Assembly (NCBI GenBank): GCA_030267565.1
Contig: BRXU01000045.1
Coordinates: 570,501 to 634,500 of the forward strand
Origin: Pleodorina starrii
Taxonomy: Eukaryota; Chlorophyta; Chlorophyceae; Chlamydomonadales; Volvocaceae
DNA length: 64,000 nt
Reading direction: 5' to 3'
The notes beneath the pieces are model-generated. The model had not been told where the DNA came from, searched no databases, and saw only the letters and a list, made by a program, of their open reading frames with translations. Positions 54,823 through 64,000 of the stretch are shown here, one piece after another; within the stretch, counting starts at the first letter, position 1, and each line of letters begins with the position of its first letter. Position numbers and translations under genes: made by a program.

Positions 54823-57800
54823 CTACTGCCCCCGCCGGCCGGTGCGCCCGCGGCCCTCCCCCGGGCCTGCCCGGTCCCCACGCCCTCCCCGGCTGCCATA
54901 CCCGCCGGCGTTACGGCGAGACCCACGCTCCGGCGACCGCCCCTTCCGCCGCCGGGTGGCCTCCACCCAACCGCCACCGTCGACGTCGGCATCGCCCTCC
55001 GCGCCGGCAGGTGCGGCGCCGGCGTCGGCGTCGCCGCCGACTGCCGTCGCCGCGTCATCTGCTGGGGCCGCCGCCTCAGCTTCGACGACGGGCGCGGGCT
55101 TGCTAGCGATAGCGGCCGCGGCGGCACCACCGACGCTGGCATTGGCGCGCCTGCCGCGACCACTGATCGACGCAGCGCCGGCGCCGGGGGTGCTGCGGCG
55201 GCGGTCCTGCGCCGCTTGCGCGCTGGCCGCTGCTGCAGCGGCTGTGTCCTCCGGGCGCTTCAGCAGGGACGCCCAGCTGCGCACCGGCGGCTGGCTGGGC
55301 GCCACGGCCACAGGCTCTTCTGCAGGGCGGCGGCGGCGGCGCGAGGTGGCAACCGCAGCGAAAAGAGGTTGAGAGTGGTCGCGGTGAGGGAGAGACGCGG
55401 CATGGGCAGAAGGGAGGGAGGCAGGGAGTCGTGAAGGTTGTAGAGCTTACCCATGGACATACCAGGGTTGGGTCCGTGGATTGTATCCCGCTTCCGTCGT
55501 TTCCGGCCTTGTTTTGTGTGACCATTACTGCACGGCGGGGTGGCGCGGCCCCTGCCCCCGCGCTCACAGTTCTCAAGAACCTCACCTGGTACCGTCGCCG
55601 TCGTCGTCGTCACCTCCGCCTGCTCCTCCGCCTCCACCTCATCAGCCCAGCTGGCCTCTCCACCGGTCGCCTGCCCGGCCGCCGCGCCATTCTCCGAAAC
55701 CACCGCTGCCTCCGTCTCCACTGGCGCCGGCTCCGGCGTCGCAACCGCTGGCGATGGCGGCTCCACCGCCGCCACTGCCACCGACGCCGACTCCTCGGGC
55801 GCCGGCGCGCCGAAGCTGATGTTGTTGCGCAGGCGGCTGCCCTGTTTGGCGGCCTGGGACGGCGGCGGCGGCATCGCAAAGTCATCCTCCGCCGCATCAG
55901 CGGCGTCGGCGCCTCCACTGCTGCCGCGGCGCGATCCCGCCCCTGGAACGACGACCACCTGCACGCCCGTCGCCGACACGGCGACCATCGCGGACGCGAC
56001 CTTGAGCGCATCCACCGTCAGGGAGCTGAGGGTGCGACCCCCGGGTCGGTCGGAAGCGCCGCCCTCGCTGCCGCCGCGCGCCTTGCCTGCTTCCGCCCCC
56101 GCCGCAGCGGCGCCGGCACTGGATTTCGGCGCCGCGCCGCCGGCGCTGCCGCCGCCTCCACTGGCCCACCTGCCGCCGCCGCCAGCCCTTCCCGGCCCAG
56201 CGCCGCCACCACTGCCACCGCGCCTGCGCCAGTCGGCAGGGCCGGCGTGAGTGGCCGCCGCAGCCGCCGCCGCGACAATCTCCGCAAAGCTCCGCGGCTT
56301 GTTCCACCCCGTTGCCAACGCGCCGCCGCCAGGCGTGGTGCTGCCACCGGCGCTGCTGCTATTGCTGACGACGGCCTTGGCATCAGCGGGCGCCGCCTGG
56401 CCCTCGACCGCTGGCGGTTCAGAGGCCGCTTCCCGGGCGGCGTGAGCAGCGGCCGCCAGCGATGCGGCTGCGGCCTCCGCGGCCGGGGCAATGTCGGCCG
56501 TGTCGACGGGGGCCGTCGCCTCCGGCTCGGCGGCCGGGGAGGCTGGCGACGACCCGGACCCAGCGGCGTCAGCGGCTTTGGCACCAGCAGCAGCAGGCTG
56601 CGCGCCATGGAGCAACACGGCGGCGGCCGCCGCGCTGGTGGGCTTTTGAGCCGCCGCGGGAGCGCCGCGGGTGGCGGGCCCCTTGGAAGGCGCGGATGTG
56701 GAGGCGGCGTTGGCGGCCGCGGCGATGGCTGCGAAAGACACACCGGTCCGCAGCCAGGGCGGCGGCGGCGACACTGGCGGCGATGGCTTGGGCGGCGGCG
56801 GCGGGTCGGCAACCGTGGCCGCAGTTCCCTGCTCGGCGGTTGCCTCGGGGACGGGGTTTCCGCTCGCTGGCGGGGCCGGGTCCGAAGCCGCCGCGGTTGA
56901 CGGCGGCGCCGAGGAGTCTGCACTCTGCGGTTGAGGCGCCTCCGCCGGGTTGTACACAGGGTCTTCTGCGGCAAATGCACGCGGAGAAAGGACGAGGCGA
57001 GGACGGCGAAGGGCAGGGAACGTCAACATTGATGCTGCTGTTTGCCCAAGGCAGACCAGCCCTCTGCTGGTGCCAGCTTGCGCGCGTGTGTATCTTCGTG
57101 GCAAGGGCCGTCAGAGAACTTAGGGTGAACCCTAAGACTGCCCACATCCTCCAGGCTCTTTGAGCGCGCGTTGGAGTTTGCACTTGGTGGTCACTCCGCC
57201 ATGGAGCCTGGACCCTAAATCCCCTCTCCCTCTCGAGAAATACCCCCGACAAGACACAGCGCGCCGCGCTCTTACCTGAGGACGAGGCACTCGGCTCCGG
57301 AGCGCACACAGCGTCGGCGTCGCCATCCCGCCCGCCAGAAACAACCGCCGCGACGGCCGCGGCAGCAGGCGAAGCAGCATCGGAGGTGACGGCGGCTGAC
57401 CCCGCCGGACTGCCGGCAGGGCTGGTGCGCAGCGCTGCAATGGCGCGAGCCGCCCGGACGCCGTCCGCAGTTGTGGCCTTGGCGGTGATTACCTCAGCAC
57501 AGGCGGCGTGCAGTGTGACGTGAGCGACCTCGCGCGGCGAGCCGGTGTCCTGAGCCGAAGCCGCCGCCAGAGAGCCGGTGCGCGGCTGCGGCGACGGCGA
57601 GGCGGACGAGGCGGCGGCGATGGACGACGACGATGCGGATCTCGCGCCGGCTGCGGCTGACGACGGCGACGCCGGCGGCGTGCTGCGCGCGCCATCAGCG
57701 GCGGCAGGGGAGGCTGTGGGCGGCGCCGCAGGCGCAGGAGAAGCAGCCTCAGCCCCCGCCGTCGCAGCCCCGCTCGTGCCCTCCTCCGCACCCACGCACG

Positions 57801-59338
57801 CGGTGGCCGCTGCGCTGCCCGCCAAAGCAACGTCCGCATGGGCGCCGACGACCGAGGCGGAGAGGGACGTCACTTGGGGGACGTACTCGCCCGCAGGGCT
57901 GGGGACGTAGGGGTGGAGGTCCTCCTCGGCAGTGGGCAGGGCAACGCTGCCCAGCGAGTGGATAACAACGACGGGGTCACCGCTGGAAGCTGCCGGTAAT
58001 GGGCCGTCAGACGCCTGCGGCGCCGTGGTCGCCTCTACCACAGGCTCTGCTGACGACGTCTCAGCAGCTGCTACCGCCGCCGACGTCGCAGCACCCGCTG
58101 CAGAAGTCGACGATGTCGCCACGCACTTGGGCGCCACCTCTGTCACCGTTTGTGCGTGTGAGATCGAAGCTGCATCGTCCGCACCATCCGAGGTGACGGC
58201 GCCGGCAGGCTCTTCATGCCCAGGTTCCGCCTCCGCCGCTGATGCTGATGCCGCTCCTGCACCGCTGCTCTCAATCCTCGGTGCCGCACCTGGCGCGCCA
58301 CCGGCTCCGGCCGCCGACTCCGCCAAAGCCGCCTCCGGGGCGACATCGGATCCGGCGGTCTGCCCCACGCCGCTGGCTTCTGAAGGGCTGGAGGCGACAG
58401 CGGTACCAGCCGTGCACTCCACGGCCGTGGCTGGGAGCTCGGCCGCCGCAACCTGGGCACCTGCGGCTGCGGCGTTGGCCTCGTCATTAGGTCCGGGGGT
58501 ACTGGGAGCTTCCACCGTCTGACGTTCAGCTGTCAGAGCTGCGCTCTGTGCGGCGGAAGAAGAAACAACAGCAGCGTTCGCAGCTGCGGCTGCGGTGGGG
58601 GCGGCCGACGCACTGCCCTCCAAAGCGACCTTTTCCAATTTGGGTTCCGACTCCGCTGCAGTGGCCACGACGTCGATGCCGCCGGCCGTGCCGACGGCCT
58701 CTGGCGTAATTGCCGCATGTTCCGATGCCGCTTGGACTCCGTTGCCGAGAGGTTCCTTGGCCTGCAAGGTATCTTTGGCAACTCCATTTGCCAGCGGCGC
58801 TGCCTCAGCTTTACCTGCGGGTGTCGATAACCGGAGCGTCCGTCCGTCAAATTGTCGCGTCCGACACAAGGCACGTGCCCAACACAAGTCTCAACACCCA
58901 CGTTGCGTTCAATGGACACAGCGAGCGCATGTGTGTGGTGAAGGTCACGGCTTGTGTTGATGGCTTGTCTAGCGGCTTGTGGTATACATTGGCAAGCGCG
59001 CACAGTGACACAACTGAACAGACCAAGAAAGTTACATCTTCCTGCTTGTAGTCCACGTATACCAAACGCAAATAGTCTTTCTCACCTTCGTCACCAGCGG
59101 ATGGAGCAATATTCGCTTTCGCTGCGTCGTCGGGAGTCAATTTGGGCGGCGGCGACTTGTCGTGTTGACCAGCAGCAGCGCCTTTGTCCGTGTCCTCTGG
59201 GTTCGCCACGCCATTTGTTGGTGTCGACGCAGTCTCCGGCTCGGCAATAGCAGACCGCGGGGCCGTTAATGACTCCTTCTTGTGGCTGCCCTTGCCGTGC
59301 TGGTCCGCCTCCGCTTCCTTGCTGCAGACGCAGCCCAT
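54823..59338 (-). CDS. large Ala-rich protein with MGCVC lipidation signal and RGG-type tail
   Basis: Four exons (high to low): 59338-59086, 58814-57276, 56965-55586, 55319-54823; 1,222 aa, in frame. I do not recognise the family. The start MGCVCSKEAEADQHGKGSHKK is a classic signal for N-myristoylation at Gly2 and palmitoylation at Cys3/Cys5, so membrane anchoring is likely. Most of the protein is disordered and rich in Ala, Pro, Glu and Ser. Four short hydrophobic motifs stand out: GVSFAAIAAAA, RSFAEIVAAAA, ASWADEVEAEE and RSWASLLKRPED. These resemble the SYASIV/SWASL motifs of G3BP- and USP10-type proteins as I remember them. The C-terminus is basic and Arg/Gly-rich (RRRKGRSPERGSRR, GGRGDRAGPGEGRGRTG), as in RNA-binding tails. 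A membrane-tethered RNA-binding or scaffold role is only an inference. Confidence 0.78.
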
Positions 59339-59659
59339 CGTTCAAGTGTAAGACGCCTCCCTTATTCTAGAGCCGGGCGGGGAAAACAAGCCCGCCCGGC
59401 AGTTTCGAATGTGATTAGCGTGGACCACGAAAGTTGAACGTCCACACGAGTGTGTCTCAGTCATTCAGGCACGTCGCTATACATTTAGTCACTGTCCACT
59501 AACCGTTATTGCCAGAAAGGATGGATTGGCAGTCAAATGAGGTCCATGACCGACGCAAACGGTTCCGGAGCACCCCAAAGCCAATTGGCAATTGCCAAAA
59601 TTGGTCCTTTGCGCCCCAACGGATTCCATTACTTTATGCTTACCACATCCTACAAATAA
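59339..59659. promoter_or_regulatory. divergent promoter region
   Basis: 321 bp between the start codons of the Ala-rich gene (minus) and the DUF819 gene (plus); it must hold both promoters. A 59595-59610-type run of alternating CCA and TTGG words is visible, but no known element. Confidence 0.45.
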
Positions 59660-62601
59660 ATGCTGGCCCAGGCCCGACGTCAAATATTGGGCCACCAACC
59701 ACTCCTCCCCTCGTCTGCGACCTGCTGCGCCACCAGTGGTTCCACCCGACGGCCTCCAAAGCCACTCTCCGTTCGCCGCCCGCCCGCCCCATTTTGGCTT
59801 CGGCTGCCCAGGCGCCATGTGCCATCATCCGCAGCTGCTGCCTCAGCAGCAGCAGCAGCAGCAGTGACTGGAGCAGCCGTTGCAGGCCCGGCTGCGGCGC
59901 CGTCTTGTGCACCGCTCTGTCCGGATGGCTGGCCCCTGTGGTGTCTGCTAGCCGCATGCGGGGCCGTCGCCCAGGTGAGCCAGCTGCCGTACCAACCCCC
60001 CATCCCCTGCCCCATCCCACCCAATAACCACACCCCTCACCCCAGCCGCATTTTCTTCTTTTTTCCCCTCCCAAGCTCCAACCCCATCCCACCCTTCAGC
60101 GATCGCTTTGTGTCCACAGGGGTGTATGTATGCGTGTGTGCCCCTCCCCAGACGAGCACACACACACACACACACACACACACTTTCAGGGTCCGCTGCC
60201 GCTGTCGCCGTCTCCGTCCCTTCGCTACAATGGTATCTCTCTTTGTTGTCTTACCCCGCCCCCACCCCCACCCCACCCTCCCCCTCCCCAGGTGTGTGAG
60301 AACCGCACCCGCTGGGGTGCCGCGCTGTCGGCTCCCGTTCTGTCCATGCTCGCCGCCGTGGCGCTGGCAGCAGCTGGCGTCATCCCCGTGGACTGTACGG
60401 CGTACGACACCGTCTGGACGTACTTCATGCCCTTGGCGGCAGCGTGCTTCCTTCTGGAGACCGACGTGCACAGGTGCCCGGGGTGTGTACGGCATGGGGC
60501 GTGTCTGAGGTCGAAAGGGAGGAAGGCGGAGGGGTAAAAAAATGATACCGCAGCGGAGACGTAGACGGCGTTAGCGACGGCGTCTGCGACGGAGGGGGCG
60601 AGGCAGGGCGGCAGCAGAGCTGGTTGGCGAAGACCGGCAGCGCGACGTTGAGTGACCTCCCCGCTGCCGACAAAAAAAACAATCTTTCCGTACTGCTACT
60701 GATCATGCATGCGATCCTAAACAAGCAACTGTGCTCCTCCATCCGCATCCTAAACAAGCAACCTTATCCTTCCTCTCGCGTTCTTGCACCATGCTCATGT
60801 CCATAGCCCGCCCGGCTCTCTACATACCCCGCCGCTGCCAGGGGGCCTGGAGCCCCCACCGTTAACCAGTACCAGTACCGCTACCATGTCCTAAACAGGC
60901 TCCTCCGCGACGGCGGTCCCCTGCTCGCGGGCTTCGCGGTGGGCGCTGTCGGCATGGTGGCGGGCGCGGTGGGCGGCTGGTGGCTGCTGCGGGAGCCTCT
61001 GGGCCCCACGGGCGCCAAGCTGGCGGCCTGTCTGTGCGCCAGCTATGTGGGCGGATCCGTAAACTTCGCGGCGGTGGCCTTGGTGAGCGGGTAGGGGGAT
61101 GTGTGTGGGTAGGTGTGTATGTGTGTATGGGGGCTTAGGGTTATATGAGGGTAGTGTGTGGGAGGGGGAGGTGTGTATGGGTGTGAGTGGGAGTAGGGGT
61201 GTGGGTGGGTGTGGGTGCATGTGGGGGTGTATGGGTGTGTGGGTTACACGCCGTCTCCGTAAAACCCTCCGCTGCGGCAAAGGGTCTCTTTCTTATCTCC
61301 CCACCCAATCCCTCCCTCAGGCGCTCCAGGTGCCTCCCGCATCCATCCCTGGAGCCATGGCCGCCGACAACCTGCTCATGGCCGTCTTCCTGGCGGCGCT
61401 CATGGCGGTGCCCGTACCCGCCGCCGCCGCCGCCGCCGACACGACGACGGCGACGGCGGTGACGAGCGGCGGCGGCGGCAGTGGCGATGCGGCGGGGAAT
61501 CCAGCAGCGCCGGAGGCGGAGGCGGAGGCGGAGGCGGCTACGCCGCCGCCGATGACGGCCGAGTCGCTGAGCCTGACGCTGGCGGCGGCGGCGGCGGCCT
61601 GCGCGGCGGCTGAGCACCTGGCGGCGGCGCTGAATGTCGTACCGCTCAAGATGCTCATCCTGGCGGTGGTGGCGGCGGGCCTGGCGGCGGCGGCACAGGG
61701 TGTACGACAGGCGGTGTGGGCCAGGGGCGCGCAGAGGACCAGCGGCAACGGCAGCGGGGGCGGAGACGGTGGCGGAGGTGCCGCCGGCAGGGCGGCTGGT
61801 GTCGTCATGTCCCAGAGGCCGGTTTTCGCGGGTGAGTGGTGGGTGCTTCAGGGACAGAGAGAGAGAGACAGAGACAGAGAGAAAGAGATTGAAAGAGAGC
61901 CTCCCCTCGTCTCAACCCCATTTCCGTCCCATGTTTCCGTTCCATGTTTCCCGGTCTACGCCCTTACCCACCCTTTCCTACCTTGCACCCGTTCCCCCGC
62001 TGTTCCGCCCTTTCCACCCCGTCCCCTGCGGTTCCCCTTCCCCTTCCCCTGCCTCCACCCTTCCCACCCTTTCTCTGCCCACCCTAAAACCCTAAAACTC
62101 CTGAACCAGGCTCGTCCCAAATCGGCTGCTGCCTGATGTTGCTTTTCTTCGCCGTCATCGGAGCCTCCGCGGGCTCCCCGGGCGCCCTGGCGGCCTGCCC
62201 CGGCGCACTGGCGCCCTTCCTGGGCCTTATGGTGGCCACCCACTGGGTCGTGGTTTCGGCGCTGGGCCGCGGCGTGATGCGGCTGCCGCTGGATGCGCTG
62301 CTGCTGGGCTCCAACGCCAACATCGGGGGACCCGCCACGGCTGCCGGTGCGTCTCTTGGCGTGCTCTTTGCGTGTGTGTATGCGGGGCCCCCCGTCTTGC
62401 CTGCCTGCTTCTCCCCGGCCTCCCCCCCCCCACACACACACCGCTCTGCCTGTTTGCATCCCCCTATTCACGTCCGCAGCCATGGCCGCTGCCAAGGGCT
62501 GGCGGCACCTGGTCCAGCCAGCCATGCTGACGGGCAGTCTGGGCTACGCGACAGGCACCGCGGCGGGGCTGCTCGTGGCTCGGATCATAGGCGCCGCATG
62601 A
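59660..62601 (+). CDS. DUF819-family multi-pass membrane protein, probably plastid
   Basis: Six exons: 59660-59974, 60292-60473, 60899-61082, 61321-61831, 62110-62346, 62480-62601; 516 aa, in frame. Function unknown; DUF819 proteins resemble transporters, and plant members are plastid-targeted. Family marks: RWGAALSAPVLSMLA, GVIPVDCTAYDTVWTYFMPLAAACFLLETD, LAACLCASYVGGSVNFAAVALAL, GAMAADNLLMAVFLAAL, and the end LPLDALLLGSNANIGGPATAAAMAAAKGW, which is highly typical. About ten hydrophobic segments. The first exon is Arg/Pro/Ala-rich and acid-poor, consistent with a transit peptide. An Ala/Gly/Glu low-complexity loop in exon 4 replaces the usual short linker between the two halves. Confidence 0.88.
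60158..60183. repeat. (CA)n microsatellite
   Basis: About 13 CA units in the first intron of the DUF819 gene. Confidence 0.95.
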
Positions 62602-64000
62602 CAGCCCTACGGACGAATGGACGAGGCGTGGCCGTGCTATCCCCGTGGTGGCATTTTCGGCATCCGGCGACATCAGCCTTTTTCGTTGGGCGCCGCGCGT
62701 TGAGCAGCCGGTGACACGGGGTGGTGGTGGTGGTGGGTGATCAAGATGACACCGGGGAAATGAAGGCGACGCGAGCGGCGGCGGTGGGGCTGGTGCCTGC
62801 CCTGGACCCTGGGGGTTTGCTCTCAGGAAAGGCTGTTGACGAGGGTGCGACAGGGTGGTGGCGGGCGTGTGGGGGTGGTCATGAGGTCAGGTCCGTGGCC
62901 CGGTCTGTCGCTCTGGCAGCGCTGACGGAAGCGCGGCGGCTTGTGTGTTGCGGCAGTGCACCGCGGCCAGGCTGGATGACCTGGTTAATCAGGTGATTGG
63001 GAAGAAGATGGCCGTCGTTGCAAGCCGGAGGGCTCAGGCGGCGTCGAAAAGCGGCGATCGACCGGCGAGACCGTGGTGTCAACTCCGTACTTCCAGTACC
63101 GTTACAATCTTAAATCCAGAGGTGGGCGTTGGAGATGCTTCGTATCGTCTGCTCGGTGTCCCGCACACACAGGAGCTGAGCTCCAAAGCTCCTTGCACGG
63201 TCCCGATCTTCCGCAAAGACGTGGTACGTGGACGTGGTACGTTTCAACAGCAACAACCCCCGCAACCCACTGTCAGTCTCCTGTCGCGTTCGTAACATAA
63301 CATCACTACCCAGAGCATGTGAGCAATTTTCCATTCGATTCGGGCGATATAGCGGGACAACGGCCGTTGCCACGCGCTGAGAGAGCCGAACGCTGCAATG
63401 TTCTGCCGTTTTCTACGGAGACGCGGCGACATGTTGCTCTTTGTTGCGATGTAAGAAATGTAGAGACGACTTCGTTCAGGCAAGCTCCTGAATAGCCCTG
63501 TGCGTCTGGGTCCATGAAGGGTCTGAGGCAGCAGTCTGCGGCCAACTAACGGTCACTGCGCCCTCCCCCCTCAAAGGGCTATGAATTATTGCCGGCAAGC
63601 TTTCAATAGCTAGAAATTATGGATTATTTTTTTGTGAGGCTCCCGCGTTCAAGCATCGGAATGTTGTTTACTTTACCCATCCGTCTTCATCGTCAACTCA
63701 TGTACCCATCACGTCATCAGGACAGCCGCAGCGCACTGGAGTGCACATACAGCTACATAGGAATTTCCTAAAGGTGCATTAATGGGCAACCTGCATGGCC
63801 CGCGCGGGACACACTTATTGAAACAGGCCCTTTTACTTTCGCGCCAGGGCGAAGGCCTGCCATTTATCGCGACACTTATCGCTGGCAGGCAGGCCGTCAT
63901 AATTTGCCGAGATTAGTAGTGCCGGAGCTCGGAACCCACGGGCTGTCTCTGGAGTCTGGACTCTGCTGGCGAAATGCATTTCCTTACTTTCGGACCGACG
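62602..64000. other. downstream of the DUF819 gene, no gene seen
   Basis: 1.4 kb. TGTAA at 63450-63454 could end the DUF819 transcript if the 3' UTR is long. The last 500 bp are more AT-rich. I found no exon I can support on either strand. Confidence 0.4.

Noticed and set aside
56569..58887. Unspliced 772-codon frame as a separate gene
   Set aside because: Its 3' third reads through an intron; exon 58814-57276 splices in phase to 56965 and to the MGCVC exon, giving one gene instead.

Overview
The window is nuclear DNA of a green alga, most likely a volvocine/chlamydomonadalean one. The evidence is GC-rich, intron-dense genes with short phase-conserved exons, TGTAA poly(A) signals, plastid- and mitochondrion-targeted proteins of plant/bacterial type, Ala/Gly/Gln-rich insertions in coding exons, and a great deal of simple-sequence DNA in introns. 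I read gene models by eye from GT-AG (twice GC-AG) junctions, requiring reading phase to be kept across every intron. Each model given below closes in frame from start to stop.

Layout: (1) 90-6353, minus: plastid-type ATP-dependent phosphofructokinase, 15 exons. (2) 7245-13484, plus: a complete, recently inserted Ty3/gypsy chromovirus with identical 282-bp LTRs, gag, and a pol that starts with a Dam-methyltransferase-like domain. (3) 13849-19698, plus: HSPA12-type Hsp70-like protein, 11 exons. (4) 21853-28646, minus: F-box/leucine-rich-repeat protein, 13 exons, with a tRNA-Val(AAC) gene in one intron. (5) 29375-30667: hAT-like non-autonomous transposon. (6) 31054-33453, minus: bacterial-type elongation factor P with an organelle presequence, divergent from (7) 33642-37013, plus: SPRTN/Wss1-type DNA-protein-crosslink metalloprotease. 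(8) 38045-42348, plus: PP2C-like protein. (9) 45774-48643, minus: unassigned four-TM protein. (10) 49659-50208: second hAT-like copy. (11) 50449-52195, plus: Bax-inhibitor-1/Lifeguard protein. (12) 54823-59338, minus: very large Ala-rich protein with an MGCVC lipidation signal. (13) 59660-62601, plus: DUF819-family membrane protein.

The genes are ordinary housekeeping and regulatory genes with no operon-like functional link: glycolysis, chaperone-like ATPase, ubiquitin-ligase adaptor, organelle translation, DNA repair, phosphatase-like signalling, membrane proteins. The most unusual content is the retrotransposon. Its gag and pol share one frame and are separated by a single UAG, and its pol carries a methyltransferase-like N-terminal domain. 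Other points of note are the Asn substitution in the phosphofructokinase nucleotide loop, the tRNA gene nested in an intron, the two hAT-like elements with 8-bp target duplications, and repeated duplication of exon edges inside introns. Everything is from reading alone; no database search, alignment or RNA evidence was available.
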